64,000 nucleotides of DNA from Enoplosus armatus (lineage: Eukaryota > Chordata > Actinopteri > Centrarchiformes > Enoplosidae), in assembly GCF_043641665.1 (NCBI RefSeq), contig NC_092192.1, positions 3,073,658-3,137,657 of the forward strand, given 5' to 3'. The position numbers and the translations under genes are program-made. The first letter of the stretch is position 1. Each line of letters opens with the position of its first letter. The notes below the pieces were generated by a model, which did no database searches, had not been told where the DNA came from, and saw only the letters and a program-made list of their open reading frames with translations. Shown piece by piece: positions 1 through 12,531 of this stretch.

Positions 1-83
1 TGCCTACACTGGTGTGTCTTGCTATAGTCCGGATGGTTGTAAGTTGCTGAGTAAGGGCACAGACCAAAAGAGACAAAAGCACA

Positions 84-124
84 TACACACACACACACAC
101 GCACGCACGCACATGCATGAGCAT

Positions 125-164
<40 letters not shown>

Positions 165-176
165 GCACACACACAG
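84..176. repeat. Compound (CA)n / (GCAC)n microsatellite
   Basis: Alternating CA dinucleotides are interrupted by short GCAC and ATGCATG stretches, then a longer pure (CA)n run at about 126-161. This is a typical vertebrate microsatellite. Confidence 0.95.
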
Positions 177-262
177 ACAAAGGAGGAGGTTCATATTACA
201 GTCATGCAGCATATTGTCAGTGATGTCACTTGTCCTTATGGAACGAATGAATGAATGAAAAT

Positions 263-281
263 CCCCCCCCCCCCCCCCCCC
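263..281. repeat. Poly-C homopolymer
   Basis: A run of about 19 consecutive C. Runs of this type are prone to assembly or sequencing length errors. Confidence 0.9.
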
Positions 282-1046
282 TTTTCTTATATTTAGGTTT
301 CTTATCTAATGCCAAAAACATGTTGTAGAAGGTTTAAAATCTAAGTAAAATAATTCAGAAAGCAAGAAAAGCCAACAAACATTACAGCACTGTATAAACT
401 AACAGACACACAACATGGTTTTCAGTCAGTTATGAGTTATGAAATAACATCTCCAGAATAAACTGTTGTGTTCGAGATCACTTCCTTGTTCACTCATTCA
501 CTTTTGCCAAAATAATAAACTTTGTTTGAGAAAAGCCTGTTTGAAAGTGGCGGGTTTGTGCATTGAGTCCTCAATGAATGAATTTCCCTTTGCCACCTTC
601 GGGTCTGACCAGGCACTGGTCCTGGATCGGAAAGAGGACGAAAGAAAACCTGCACAGCCTGAACTGATCATTTGGAGCTGTGAAGTCCTTCATTTCTTAC
701 AGTGTAATCCGGAGCACCACCACCACAAACTAGAATCAGCTCCATGATACATACATGCAAAACTACTCCAACTCATAGGCGGAGTGTACTTTAACTGGGT
801 TCATTATTGTTGCTGGTGGAAACTTGCAGCTTCAAATAAACTAAACTGGTTTGAGCTGAAAATAAAATGAAATAAATCATCTGTCAAGTTAAAGTTATCT
901 GTTAATACAATGTGACCTGAAAGGACCAACGCACAGGCTTCTGCCCCGTCATGTTCATAAAGCAGAACTGAACTGCAGTGAATTCAGTGATGGGAGAGGG
1001 AGGTGGTAGAGAGAGAGAGAGGAGGGGAGGAGGAGGGGTGACTGGT

Positions 1047-1067
1047 GAGAGAGAGAGAGAGAGAGAG
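1047..1067. repeat. (GA)n microsatellite near the candidate transcription start
   Basis: About ten GA dinucleotides, with a second shorter (GA)n run at 1009-1020. GA tracts close to promoters can act as GAGA-type elements, but here they are simply noted. Confidence 0.85.
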
Positions 1068-1292
1068 TGCATCCAGCTCGCAGTCATTCATCTCTCGGGG
1101 AGAGGAGAGGAAACTACAGCAGGACGGGAAAAGAAACTGTTTTTTTTGAGCTGAAAAAAAAAGGATGTTTTTTTTTTTTTAAAGTTCTGCGTTCAGTCTC
1201 TGACTTTACAAGCCTCTCACTCCAACCTCCAGCTGCAGTTTTCTTTTTTATCATCATTTCTTTAAAGACCTAAAGAATCACTTCTACTCTGC

Positions 1293-1349
1293 ATGGAGGT
1301 ACTTCCACTTCTTCTCCTCCTGCAACTGAGGACACTTGTCTCTCTCTGA
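1293..1349 (+). other. Upstream ORF (18 codons) in candidate leader
   Basis: ATG at 1293 opens 18 leucine-rich codons and stops at TGA 1347-1349. The context is CTGCATGG, with T at -3 and G at +4, which is moderate. It lies within the candidate first exon of spry3. It is relevant only if that exon is really transcribed upstream of the coding exon. Confidence 0.4.
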
Positions 1350-1394
1350 AAACTGCAGATTTAAGAATCAAACGCCAAAACTGAGCCTGTTTTG

Positions 1395-1454
1395 ATGAGC
1401 ATCTCTTTACAACTTGGACAGAGAGAGTGGAGCCCCTCGATGCAGCGTGCGTAA
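1395..1454 (+). other. Upstream ORF (19 codons) in candidate leader
   Basis: ATG at 1395 is followed by 19 codons and TAA at 1452-1454. A second in-frame ATG sits at 1440. This is one of several short upstream frames in the proposed spry3 leader. Confidence 0.4.
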
Positions 1455-1882
1455 AGGAACTGGCTGAGTTTTTTTTTGGGGAGGTGTAGGAGGAGGTGAC
1501 TTCAGGAGGACGCACCGGGATCAGAGTGCGCCTGGAAGAGCTCCGGGAAGAGGAGGAGGAGGAGGAGGGCGCGTCACACTGAGAGAAAGCATCCTCCCAG
1601 CCTTCCCTTCAAACACACACCCTTAAGACAACAGCGCCTCAGTAATCTTATAAAATTAAAGTATTCGCTAAACAACCTCCTGCAGTACCATAAAGTAAGA
1701 TTAAGACAAATAATCACAAAAGTACGTTAAGGTCAAGATAAATTCATCACTGGGTTCCACAGACATACGACAAGTCATTAAAGGGATACTGCAGGGATAT
1801 TACAGGAATATAGTAGCGTAGTTTATTTGTCAGAGGCACACGCACACACGGACACCCAGGACGCCCAGCACGCCGCCGAAGA

Positions 1883-1904
1883 ATGGATCTCCCTCCAATC
1901 AGAG
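1883..1904 (+). other. 5' part of a split in-frame upstream ORF
   Basis: ATG at 1883 has a good initiation context (A at -3, G at +4). It begins codons for MDLPPIR plus one G at the end of the candidate exon. If spliced to 15597 the frame continues for five more residues and stops at TGA 15614-15616. The frame is the same as that of the main protein. The stop lies 66 nt before the main ATG at 15683. Without splicing, the frame would run into the intron and stop soon after. Confidence 0.4.
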
Positions 1905-2968
1905 GTAAGCATAAATTCATCCTGTCGCCATCCGATCTGCTGATGAACTATTGATGATCTGCGTGACCTTGGAATGAAAAAGTTCCACTGGGAATTTCTG
2001 ATGAAACATGGAATTATTCAGTGAGTTGTTTAGCTTTGCAAACGGCATTTACATCTGGGAATATGATTTTATTACTTCATATTTAGGCAGCTATTGTAGA
2101 GAGCCTGCAGAACAGAAATGTAAAGTGAATGTGTCAGCTGTGATGTAGAACAAACTATGGCTCTTGAAGTTCTTAAAGGCAATAAAAGACATCGCACGAC
2201 GGGGCTCTGAAAACCAACAACTAAACATTTTTCGGTTTTAGTTCAGTTCAGTTTTTTGGGTCTTAATGTTATGATGAACTTTCGCTTGCTGTTTTTTTTT
2301 TTTTTTACTGGTCGGGTCCACTTCTCCTCTTCAGACATATTAGAAGAAAAGATGGACTTGAGGTTTATTTCCCTGTCAAACAGACCGAGCAGGTGAAAAC
2401 TGTCAACCCTCGTTGGTTTCACCTCCCGAATCCTCTGCAACCACACGAGAGAGACATAGATGATGAAGATGAGGACGATGTAATTGGTGTTCAATTACGT
2501 GTCTGTTGGTTTACTCAAGTTGATCAAATCTTTCTGTCACCATTTTCTCTCCCTGCCCCATTTTCCATCTCTTGTCTCGGCTGTTGGGTGGGGAAACAGT
2601 CAAGGAAGGGTGGTGTTTGTTTCATGTTTTACGTACATATGACTTCTCTTCAGTGTTCACTACAGTTGAGTGTCACTGTGTGTGTTTGGGCCTGTGGATG
2701 GGTGAAGTGACGGATGTCTGTTTGACCCCCGGTGGACAGATTGGTCCAAGTCATCGTTTATTAGTAGTGAGTTAGTGTTGACAGTAACGTGCGATTTGTC
2801 TCTTTACCGACTTTTGGAGTAAGTTGGGCGACTTTAAGCAAACTCCGTTGACTTGAGAGAGAGAGAGCACATCTCTGAATCGTCCCCCCAAACGGAGGAA
2901 GTGAAATAGTAATATTAACCGATTGATAGGCTGCATGTTAACATTAGTGTCAGTGTGTTTTAGCAGAT

Positions 2969-2995
2969 TGTGTGTGTGTGTGTGTGTGTGTGTGT
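2969..2995. repeat. (TG)n microsatellite
   Basis: An uninterrupted TG dinucleotide run of about 13 units in the candidate intron. Confidence 0.95.
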
Positions 2996-3059
2996 AACTG
3001 TGATGGGGACATGTGGGGTTGGGATTGATTGTCCTCAAGGTCGGATGCAGAATGTCAAT

Positions 3060-3330
3060 ACCCATCTCCGCTGGGGTGGGACTGGAGGGGCGGGTGGATG
3101 AGCAAATGATGGGACGGACTGATGGGGGGAGGGAGGGAGGGAGAGAGAGCAAGAAAAAGTGAATGGGATGAGAGGAGCGGCAGCGTTAGGGGGAGGGATT
3201 GACCAGGGACGGGTGGATGGAAGGGAGGGGACAGTATATGTGGAGTGGAGGAATATGGTGGATAGATGAATGAATGCTGAAATGGATGGAGGGTTAGAGG
3301 GATGGAGAGAGGGAGGGGGTGAATAGAGCT
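3060..3330. repeat. Purine-rich GGGA/GATG degenerate simple repeat
   Basis: This strand is almost all G and A with interspersed T. It includes a (GGGA)n run at 3126-3143 and repeated GATGGA/GGATGG words. The reverse-strand open frames here are low-complexity Pro/Ser/Leu artefacts of the repeat. Confidence 0.8.
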
Positions 3331-5048
3331 GGAGGGGTTCTTTTTATGCCACAGCAGAGGAGCTAATGCACTGACGACTGCACTATAGAACCACAAAGTT
3401 GTGGAAAGAGAGAGAAAAAGATTCACAGTAAAAAAAGAAGACAGCCTGGACTTTCAAATGAACTTAGCAGAAGAAAAAGAACAGTTTGTCTTCCTTAAAG
3501 TAATAATGCTTGACATTTTCACAAATACAAAGTTTTAGCATTTGTTCTTCTAAAGAACTCTCTGTCTTGTCGACTTTTGCTGCTGCACTGAGAGTGAAGA
3601 CTCATTTCCAAACGTTTGGAATTAAATCAAAAATGAACTCAATAATTTGCAGGATGTCAATGTGGCTGAAAAGACAAAGACATCTGCGACACCTGCAGAC
3701 ACTCAAAATATAAATCAGGAAAATTCTCAGAAAGAATACGTTAAAGTTAGTTAATGTCTTAAGGTGTAGTTCCTCCAAAGGCCACTAGATGTCACAAGAA
3801 AAACATAACTGTATTGAAGTGAATGGAAAACCCCCGACTTATTGTAGTACAAATTAAATTCATTGTTTTCTAATAGGAAGTCTCAACTAGTGCTGAATTG
3901 CTTAATGACTTTTTTTTAAAATGTGCTGTTGTTGCTGCTGTTCTTTGTTTTATATTCTTTAGTTCTGAAAATGTGTCTCTCGGTTATGATTTAAGAGAAA
4001 TTGCTTTTGTAAGACCATGTTAAGGCTCACATGCTCAAACCTGTAGGGAGGTGAGCTCTGTTGCAGGACTTTCTGGGGGCATCTGGGAAAGTGTTTGGAT
4101 CCAAGGGTTGATTGAAAGCAACATTCATTATTATCATTGTCATCTTGTGCGTTTTGAATGTGTATGGGAGATGCTGTTTTAATTTACACAAATTAACAGG
4201 ACTGAAATAGAAGTTGAAGGTCCAGGAAGCCTCAATATTCAAGAAATTGTGGAAACAAAGAGGCAGTTGTTGCTAGCAGTTTCTCATTCATGGAAAGCAA
4301 AAAGAACAAAACGGACGTAGGTCAAACGACACTTGACGAAATCATGCTCGTCTGAAGTTTCGGGGACTTGCATCACGCTCCCACTGCTGCTGAACGCAGC
4401 CTGGTCTTCCAAAAACTCCATGTTTTTTTGTCTCCCTGCACAAAAAGTGAGAGAAAAACGTTTTCCACCATGAAAGGACCTCGGTGGACCTTGCTCTTAA
4501 ACTGCTTCAGTGATATGTCGACTTTAAAAACTCCATAATTCCCATAACACTGCACATGGAGAAACAATTTACGTATAAACAAACTTTGTGGAACGACACG
4601 CTGCTCAGTAACTGCTGCTATTCAACTTTAAGTACGTTTTTACATCAGTGAAAACATTCATTTTAACGGAGATAAAACTGACACTTAACCTTAAAATTTG
4701 CCTGAACATCACATGCTCACTTTGTGCTTCTGTCATAAAATCTGATTATGGTTGAAGAAATGGTAAAGGACTGTACTACAGGGTAACAGTGAACAAAACC
4801 CTGGATCACATGTAACTGAGGGGTGAGATACCTAAAAGACAACTGCTTGTGATTGGGCCAAACACCTTCATTTAATCCCGTCCCAAGTCAACAAGTTCAC
4901 TGTAGGTGTTAGGCCATTTTCTGTGTCGCCATAGATATTTACACAACTTTAGGAATTACATTGATTGGATTATTTCAAGTGCCAACATATTTTGTTAACT
5001 TAACAGAAAGCAGTGTTTCTTTTCCCTCGCTGGTTGAAGGTTTCAAGC

Positions 5049-5103
5049 CTGTTTCACCTCAGACCTCACTCAGCATCACTGACGGGTGTGGTCAGAAATG
5101 TGC
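5049..5103. repeat. Interspersed repeat, copy A
   Basis: The segment from CTGTTTCACCTC through GACGGGTGTGGTC to ATGTGC recurs at about 28271-28324 with only a few differences and the same order of blocks. Two diverged copies 23 kb apart in the same orientation indicate a dispersed repeat rather than a local duplication. The family is not identified. Confidence 0.7.
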
Positions 5104-5901
5104 ACTGCTGACACCCGACAGTGATGTCACGGCGTCCCGGAGTGCACCTGTACATCACTGCAGCAAGGTGAGCAGTTTAACCACTGGAGGTCCGCGAAAA
5201 CAAGCTGTCCAGGGGGTGTGAAGCTACTCTAAAGAAAAAACAAACACATCGGCATTGAACATTCAAAAACATCTGGTGAGCAGGTTGTTGTTTCTTAGCA
5301 GGGAGCAAAGACCTTGAAGTCAAGATTTATACTTTGTGTAACTAAACAGCTGAAGCCATTCTGTCACAAGTCACACGGCATAGAGAGCATACTGTGCAAA
5401 CCCCCCCCCATGATCGTACCACAACAGGATTCAATGAGTCTGTGGCCTTATCATTATTGTTTTTGCTTCAGCCTAATGGGCAGAGTGGATTGTTATGTGA
5501 CAATCTGGTGTGAACGTGTCGTCAGATAATATCCAAAAAACATCAACCGCTTCCTCTCCAGCTCTCTCTCACGTTTTCTGTCTCTTGTTTTGACTTTTTC
5601 CATCTTTCTAATCTCTCTCACCGCATCTGGCCCCACCACTTTTATTTTCTATCATTATTAGTATCACCATCCCTCACTCATTCACCGCCTCTTTCCTTCC
5701 TCTCTTGCTCCCTCCCCTCTTGCCCCCCCCACCCCCCACCCCACCCCGCCTGGACTTGCTGGTCTGCAGTGTCTATTTCAGTCTTTCCGTTGGGGTCAGA
5801 TTCGGCACATCCGGTATCTCATCCAGTTTATTGTCATTCAATCCTGCTGTGCTCCCGGAGGGCATCAGGAGGAAGGCCCCTGGGTCTTAGTGCCTGACGG
5901 G

Positions 5902-5902
<1 letters not shown>

Positions 5903-5952
<50 letters not shown>
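5903..5952. repeat. (CA)n microsatellite
   Basis: About 25 uninterrupted CA units. It follows a pyrimidine-rich stretch at 5550-5760 that contains several poly-C runs. Confidence 0.95.
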
Positions 5953-5953
<1 letters not shown>

Positions 5954-7477
5954 TTATACACCCAGGAAAGCTGGCAGCGCTGTAGTCAAATGTTTTGACC
6001 TCATGAATCTGCTGGTTTAAATGAGTTTATATACAACTCAAAACTTTATTCTCTTTTTCTTGGACTTGCTTGGATTTTGTTATTTTATCATATTTCTTTT
6101 ATATAATTGCAACTACAGTCTCAACTACTTCTGTCTGGTGAAACTAGGCAGCAGACAAACATGTTTTCATCACAGTAAATAAAAAATACACACAGAGACC
6201 CGACCTGAGTCCTGGGTCAGACTGGGTCCAAATTATATTCAGTCTAATTGGTCGATATAGGGTCCCGTTCTTTTGTTGTGGGTCTTGGGTTAAGTTTTCC
6301 ACTGGCCTGTTCTAGAGCAGGTCCACCATTTTGTACCCATGGAGACCTCTAGTACTGGAGACATTTAGAAGTTTTTTTGCTAACTTTATTACCAGACAGG
6401 GACATTGAAATCGGATGATTTTGCAAAACCCCAAATTATGTTCAATGGCATTTTTCACATCGAACCCTGACGTTTTTAAAATTCCTAAATCTGCACAAGG
6501 CAACGTTAAAATTAGAGAAATACAGTGCTCATGGTAAATAAGCTATGGCTATTGTTAGCCAACTAAACCACTATCTTGACCTCCACACCCTTACTTTCTG
6601 CCTCGCTACACACTACCTCACACACACTGGGCTGGTTTACTCAACTGAATTTATCTAACAGCTGCAGACTCTGAAGACAGTGTTAAATACGATGCATTAC
6701 TACATTTAAAGCTACTGAAAAGTTTACAAAGTTTTAGACAGTAGCAACACCAGAACCACGAAAAGAATCAAAATACTGTTTAGTTGATGTATTATTCATC
6801 TTACAATGAATAGGACTGAGGTTTTAACTCCAGTCTACATCCTCACTATTAAGTGCATTAACACTGTTATCTTAACAGGGTTATTCTATATATAATTTAA
6901 TAGGACAGAAAGCTTCCTCCAGGCTTCTTTGAAAGTTCCTTGTGCCACGCAACTATGTGGAAAGCCCATCCATTACGATATTTCTGGCTACGCTACTTAT
7001 TCAGATATTCTTTAGAGTCAGTTTCTTTATTTGGCTATTTTATGCAAAAATGCCAGAATTATATCCTGACACCGTGGAGGAGATTTTGAAACTGCATTTA
7101 GAGCATTTAGACCATCATGTAAAGAATAGTTAATTTAATAAATGCACTATGAAAACAAATACAGTGCTTTTGGTGTCTTGTCAAGTATTTCTTAGGGGGG
7201 AGTGGGGTTGTGCTCTCTAAAATCCTGGCTACAGCCCCGTCTGGAGTTGTTGGACAGCTGGCTTTTCTTACTTTTCAACTTTGTGTGGCTGAATACATGA
7301 GTTTAAATTAATATTATATTTCTCAGTTGCGAAATTAGCAGATTTCTTGCTTTAAACTACTTGTTGGGTTATTTACTACGATGGTCACTGCTGAGCTGCA
7401 CTTGTCAAGTATTATTTCTTCTAAAGAACTGATAAAGAGCCCATTTTCTCCTCAACAAATATGTTTAATACTTTGGA

Positions 7478-7690
7478 GAAAAAAAGAGAGAGAGGGACAC
7501 AAAAAGGAAACAGGACAGGCCAAAAAGAGAGGGAGTAACGGAGGAGCAGGATGAAAGGGGAGAGTGAAGGGAGGTGAAGGTGATGTGAGGGGAGGAGAGG
7601 AGGTGAGAGGATAGGGAGAGAAATGAGAGGAAGGGAGGAGAGAGGAGAGGAAGACAGGAAAGGAGAGGAGAGGAGAGGGCAACCCCTCCT
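7478..7690. repeat. Polypurine tract (GA/GGA-rich)
   Basis: Over about 210 bases this strand is almost exclusively A and G, with repeating GGAGAGG words. It has imperfect mirror symmetry of the kind that permits triplex (H-DNA) folding. It lies in the candidate intron. The long reverse-strand Pro/Ser/Leu open frames are products of this composition. Confidence 0.85.
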
Positions 7691-8549
7691 CATTCCAAGG
7701 CGAAGGGTCACTGCAGTCAGTTTTAAAATAGCCTGAAACCATGATGTCATTGGTGAGAGATGCAGCGATGCTCGATCCATTAAACTCAATCGACCATCAG
7801 CAGGTCGAGTCCAGACTCAGCGGAAGTTAGGGAGTCAGCGGGCAGACGAGGGATCAGCACTTTATAGGTTTCTGTTTACTTTTGACATTTGAATCAGTGA
7901 GATTTTAACCCAAACAGCATTGCCTGAAAACCAATAATAAGTTAAAAACACTGAACTCATTGAAAGTAGTGTGCTGATAACCATGAGTTTCACCACAGTG
8001 AAGGCAGACAAGAGGCCCACTGACAAATAAATGTTTGTGTGTCTGTTTGCGGGTTATTATCATTCATTTCAGTAACTTAACTCATGTTTGAATAATATTT
8101 ATACAGATAAACTTCTGTTTCGCTATTTTCTCCGGCTGATGCTTTGCTACTCCGCTGTTCTAAACTATCACAGTAAGGTGGTGAACAACTGGGTATAGTT
8201 AGCTTGAGCAATGATAGCTAAAGAGGGAAAGAAAAGACAGGGTCTCTGCAGAGTTTACCAGGGTACATTTAAGACTTTTTAAGACCTTTTCAATACATGA
8301 ACACCTGTTTCATGATGGCTAAAAATAAACAAATTATTTATCATTATATCACATGTTTTCAGTACTTCCCAGCAGAATTAACAATAATTCCTAATTATAT
8401 ATTTATTTAAATTAATATGACCACGATCAGAATAAGCAGCATCAAATGGATGGACTGTTATTGATTAATAATTCCGAACTCATAAATATATGTTTTTATG
8501 CGAAGCATGAATGCTAACAGTTACACTGCAGACAGTAGCATCAGACTAA

Positions 8550-9142
8550 AACCAAGCACCAACTTCTGGGTCTAAAAAGTGAAGCCAATGTGCCTTAAAC
8601 CTGCATTTGTTCTCATAGCCAGCAGGGGGCGACTCCACAGGTTGCAAAAAGAAGTCAGATTGTATAGAAGTCTATGAGAAAATGACCCTATTTCTCACTT
8701 GATTTATTACCTCAGTAAAGATTTTCCTAATGAGTTTATGGTCTCAGTCGCTAGTTTCGAGTCTTCTTCAACACAGCATGATGTTCATTTTGTAAATTAT
8801 GGTCCCATTTAGAGTGAAATAGACGATGAAGCAGGGTGTGCTTTAGGGCGGGGCTATGTTGTGATTGCTTTTTTTTTCTGGTAAGTACATTTACAGACTA
8901 ACTTTGTTAGCAGCTACTTCGCGCGGCGTAGCCAGATGCAGTCAGATTGCCGGTATGGGAAGGCGTGCATAGTGTTCTCGGTTTCTCCACCCTCTCGTCA
9001 AAATATGGCCACTTCTGGCTCCAAAACAACAAGATGACGACGGTCAAAATGCCAAACTCGAGGCTTCAAAACGGTAGTCCACAAACCAATGGGTGGCGTC
9101 ACAGTGGCTACGTCCACTTCTTCTATACAGTCTATGGTTAAA
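8550..9142. mobile_element. Old non-autonomous interspersed element, about 590 bp
   Basis: The stretch from the GCCAGCAGGGGGCGACTCCA region (8620) through the purine- and ATG-rich middle to GGCTACGTCCACTTCTTCTA and ACAGTCTATGG (end about 9135) reads like a very common teleost interspersed repeat, recalled rather than searched. Recognisable blocks in order are the AGGGGGCGACTCC block, CTCACTTGATTTATTACCTC, ATGGTCCCATTTAGAGTGAA, a module with AACAACAAGATG, and the CACTTCTTCTATACAGTC end. No protein-coding remnant was seen, so it is probably a MITE- or SINE-like copy. The boundaries are approximate and the class is unassigned. Confidence 0.6.
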
Positions 9143-10622
9143 ACTTGTAAATGGTGATTGGGCAGCAAAGACAAAGTGTATACAGTGTGTTTTTGTGGAG
9201 CAGAGTGATGGAGCAGGAGTGTGTGTGTGTCCCAGAGCAGAGGCTCAGTCATTACTGATACTCCCCCAGCACAGAGCTCCATCCTCAGGTTACCACTGAC
9301 AGCCTCCTGAAACACCAGCTCTCTCTCTCTCTGACTGTTTTCTCTCTCCCTTTGCTTCACAAACATTCATTTTTACATTTTACAGTGTTTACAAATTCAT
9401 CCCAGAGAAGGATGCATGTAAACCCAATACTTCCTCCCACGTCCACCTGCAGTAGCTTAACGTTTCTTAATCTTCTTACTTTCCTTCTCATTTCTTGTTG
9501 TTGACACCTTTTCCTTTAAAATGTTTCACAGAAAGAGTCTCAGAGAGGATGGATGTCTCTTTCCTCTCTCCTCTGAGCCAGATGGATTGTCTACTAAATA
9601 AAACAGTCATTGTGCTGCCGGCCATGTTGGTTCAGTCGCAGCCATAAACCTGCTTCTCCTGAAGTTTCCCCTGAACCACCTTCACACTCGTGGGAACATC
9701 AATAATGAGGTTGCTGATGATATGTATGCCAAATGTACCAGAAGAACAGATTATCTGATGAGAAAGTTTTATTTTATGAAGTGTGCTTTTGCAAATAAGC
9801 GAGGCAGACTCAAAAATGTGTTGATCGGGAAATTTTGATAATAATATCAATTCGTTTTTCACGTGTAACCGAGCATTAGAGTTTTTAGATAAAACAAAAA
9901 GACCAACATTTACAAATTGCTGACCATTTGATCAGGTATCCCCTGATCTAAATCAGAAAATCATCTCATTTTAGACTGCATTTTATGTAGGAAAAGTTTG
10001 TGTACAGACACTCTTTAATCTTACAGATTTTAGTACGTAAAAAAGAGTTTGCAGAAAAACATTTTATTCAAGCTAAGGTATTAATTTTTAACATTTTAAC
10101 AATACCGCTGATAGCATGAAATAAAATGAATGTGGACTACTTTTAAAGAGTATACCTTCACTAAATCAGTAACAACTGATTTCAGGTTATTATTATTTTA
10201 TTATCTTATATATGGGTAAGGTGTGGCTTAGAAAATCCAGGAACTAAAGTGAAAATAATTGTTAAAAATAAAAAGTCTTCAATAAACATGGGCTAGTATA
10301 TTATAAAAATACGGCCTACTTGTCTTCCTCAGTGTGTTTTGACACAAAATAAATCCAAACCAAACTTCAGGTTATTTTGCAAGTATTTTAAATCCAGCAT
10401 TGTTTACATCCATGTTTACTAGCTTGCAGTCTTTGCGGGTGCATTGCTGCATGTCTTGATGTGTTACCACACAAGACCAACAAAACGAGGACCCACTCAT
10501 AGAAAAACAGCTCCATAGAGCAACTAGAGAAACTGAAACTCCACAGGGAAGCTGTAACACACGTGACAAACACACACTGCCTTCAGCTCCACTTGTAATG
10601 CCAGAGGGGAGGGTGCTGCCTG

Positions 10623-10651
10623 CCACACACACACACACACACACACACACA
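10623..10651. repeat. (CA)n microsatellite
   Basis: About 14 uninterrupted CA units in the candidate intron. Confidence 0.95.
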
Positions 10652-11459
10652 GCTCTAACCCCAGCTGTTGTTGCCAGAGGATTGATAACAGACACTCCCC
10701 AGCAGAGACAGACTGAACATCACTACCCAAAACAACTGTAGCCCTCAGTGTAGCCAATCAGTGCAGCCGATTCAGGTCATGTGCTGAAGCTGATATGAGA
10801 GCCACTGATTCAGATGCTATTATCCTCCCCAGTAAAATAGTTTGTATCTCCTTGCCTGTTGCCATCGTGGAAAGAAAATATATAGCGCATCATTTCAGTC
10901 ACAACTAGAGACTCCATGATTTGTGGTTTGCACAGTGATGAAGCCTGATGAAGGTCTGGTTTATAGTGAAAGATTTTGGGGTGAAATAAGCTGATATTAT
11001 GTTTGCTTTACAGCAGCCAAAAAGTATATTTTCAATGTGAATCAATCAGAAGTTTCTTTGCTTATTTTATTTGAACAACTGTCCAAAACCCAAAGTAGTT
11101 CAATTTACAGATATATAGAAGTAAATTATTACATTCAATAAAGTGAAGCCAGACGATTAATAAGTGTCAAAACTGAAGTCGTTTAATTTTCTGACAATCA
11201 ACTTATCAAATGACTGACTGATCGTTTCGACACCAGTTTGTTTTACTGGAGTTTAGACTTGAAGTTGAGCCTGAAGGGACGCTCCGCTACATGTTTCCAT
11301 CCTACGTGTGACGGCCTCTAACTTTTTGACATGACTTGCAGCATTTGGGCCGTGTTTGGGGGGGGGAGTTGGCAGTGATTGGCTCAACCAGTAAGTAAAT
11401 ATGAGGTCATGGAAATGGTCGGCAGGCCACTCCTTTTTAACAATTAGATGGGCTGATAG

Positions 11460-11610
11460 GCGGCAGAGTAGGAGCGAGCCGCGGCCACCGCTCGGCCTGA
11501 TGAGATTAGTCACCAGGACTTCTCCTCTCTCCTCGGACTAATTTGAAAATGCATCCTCATCTAACCAACCTGGGCCTCCTTATCTGCTCCTTTATAGCTG
11601 GACCTGTGGA
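11460..11610. promoter_or_regulatory. Candidate intronic regulatory element
   Basis: A compact, repeat-free, GC-balanced segment inside AT-rich intron DNA. It contains CGGCCTGATGAGATTAGTCA, an octamer-like ATTTGAAAATGCAT, a GATA-type TTATCTGC and a TATAGC word. Closely packed homeodomain/POU/GATA-like words are typical of vertebrate developmental enhancers. This is an inference from composition only; conservation was not tested. Confidence 0.3.
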
Positions 11611-12155
11611 AGGAGGAGACTGAGTGATAGATGCAGGGAGATGCTGGAGGGTGGAGCACCTTTATGTTCAGGCTGCTACACTTCTGTTCAAAAGACTCCA
11701 CAGAAAGCCTGGAGGACAGGAAGTCCTCAGAGGTTTTTTTTATTTTTTTATTTTTGTTTTTACAGTCCGGCTTGCTAATCACCTCTCCTTCCCTCCCAGT
11801 GATGGATTACCAGTCTTGGGTTTCATCCACGTCCCCCATCTCCTCTCTTACTGCTTCTGCACTGCATTTTCCAGAGGCCACTTATCTTTTTCTACAGGGA
11901 AACAATGCAATGTGATTATAATTAACCTTCAATGAAATCGTCTGGGGACAATATGAAACATTTTTCACAATCCTGTGGTCAAAAGTAGTGATTTAGTAGT
12001 GATGACACTTTTGTGTTGTTGCTGCTGCTGATGTAGTGTCCCAGCATGCACAGGGAAGAAGACATGGAGAGGACAGAGACAGGGGACAGACTTCTGGACT
12101 GGGACGTGATGATGCATGTTTGAGTTTTTGTTTCTGTCTCTGCTGCACATGTAAA

Positions 12156-12200
12156 CTAAGATAAGATAAGAACTTTATTCATCCAGAGGGAAAAGCAACC
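12156..12200 (-). mobile_element. 3' tail of a LINE-type element (minus strand)
   Basis: Read on the minus strand this is a CCCTCTGGATGAATAAAG word followed by a TTCTTATCTTATCTTA tail. That resembles the 3' end shared by fish L2/CR1-like LINEs and their SINE partners (a GGGGATCAATAAAG-type end plus a short-unit repeat). A related tail on the plus strand is at about 58620-58672. Only the tail is visible. Confidence 0.55.
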
Positions 12201-12503
12201 CTGTTATTCTGAAAAGGTGAGAGAGCAACTGATGAAGTGTCTCGGGATTAGCTGTGATTCGGGCCGGAGGATTCTTCTCTGGGCTGCATGTAGGCAAAAC
12301 CCTGTCATCCCAGAGAGGGGGAGGCGTGGTATCGGACAGCCTTGTTGTACTCGTTTGTACACACGAGAATAGCAGAAGTAGTTGTGTGAAGCATGAAAAA
12401 AGAGAGCTTGAGAGGGAAGTTTAAATAACCTGGCCGATCGCTGCGTGTGAATGTCGAATTGTAGGTTTTGGAAAGTTACAAAAAATAATTCTAACATGGG
12501 AGA

Positions 12504-12531
12504 GGTGTGTGTGTGTGTGTGAGTGTGTGGG
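12504..12531. repeat. (TG)n microsatellite
   Basis: A short TG run, interrupted once by GAGTG and followed by a poly-G stretch. Confidence 0.85.

Larger units (their letters stand above)
1..1059. other. Upstream flank / promoter-side region, no gene seen
   Basis: No convincing coding sequence was found. The stretch holds a compound (CA)n/(GCAC)n microsatellite near its start, a poly-C run at 263-281 and AT-rich unique sequence. From about 960 it becomes purine-rich with (GA)n tracts, which run into the candidate first exon of the Sprouty gene. An open frame at 466-747 (93 codons) starts from a rare-type start and has no recognisable domain. It is treated as chance. Part of this stretch may be the promoter of the gene, but no TATA box at a usable distance could be assigned. 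Confidence 0.5.
1060..1904 (+). other. spry3: Candidate 5' non-coding exon 1 of spry3
   Basis: The segment is richer in CpG than its surroundings, especially at 1430-1560 and 1845-1880. It ends in AATCAGAG|GTAAGC, a strong match to the vertebrate splice donor, with the GT at 1905-1906. The next good acceptor on this strand that is useful to a gene is at 15596, just before the Sprouty coding exon. Sprouty genes typically have one or more untranslated 5' exons and a single coding exon, so this layout fits. The 5' boundary (transcription start) is only a guess. The exon contains ATGs at 1165, 1293, 1395, 1440 and 1883, all opening short frames, as expected for a leader rather than coding DNA. 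The link to the gene is an inference from splice signals and needs RNA evidence. Confidence 0.5.

Noticed and set aside
3055..3426. 123-codon minus-strand proline/serine-rich frame with a hydrophobic start
   Set aside because: It lies on the GGGA/GATG simple repeat; the apparent signal-like start is composition.
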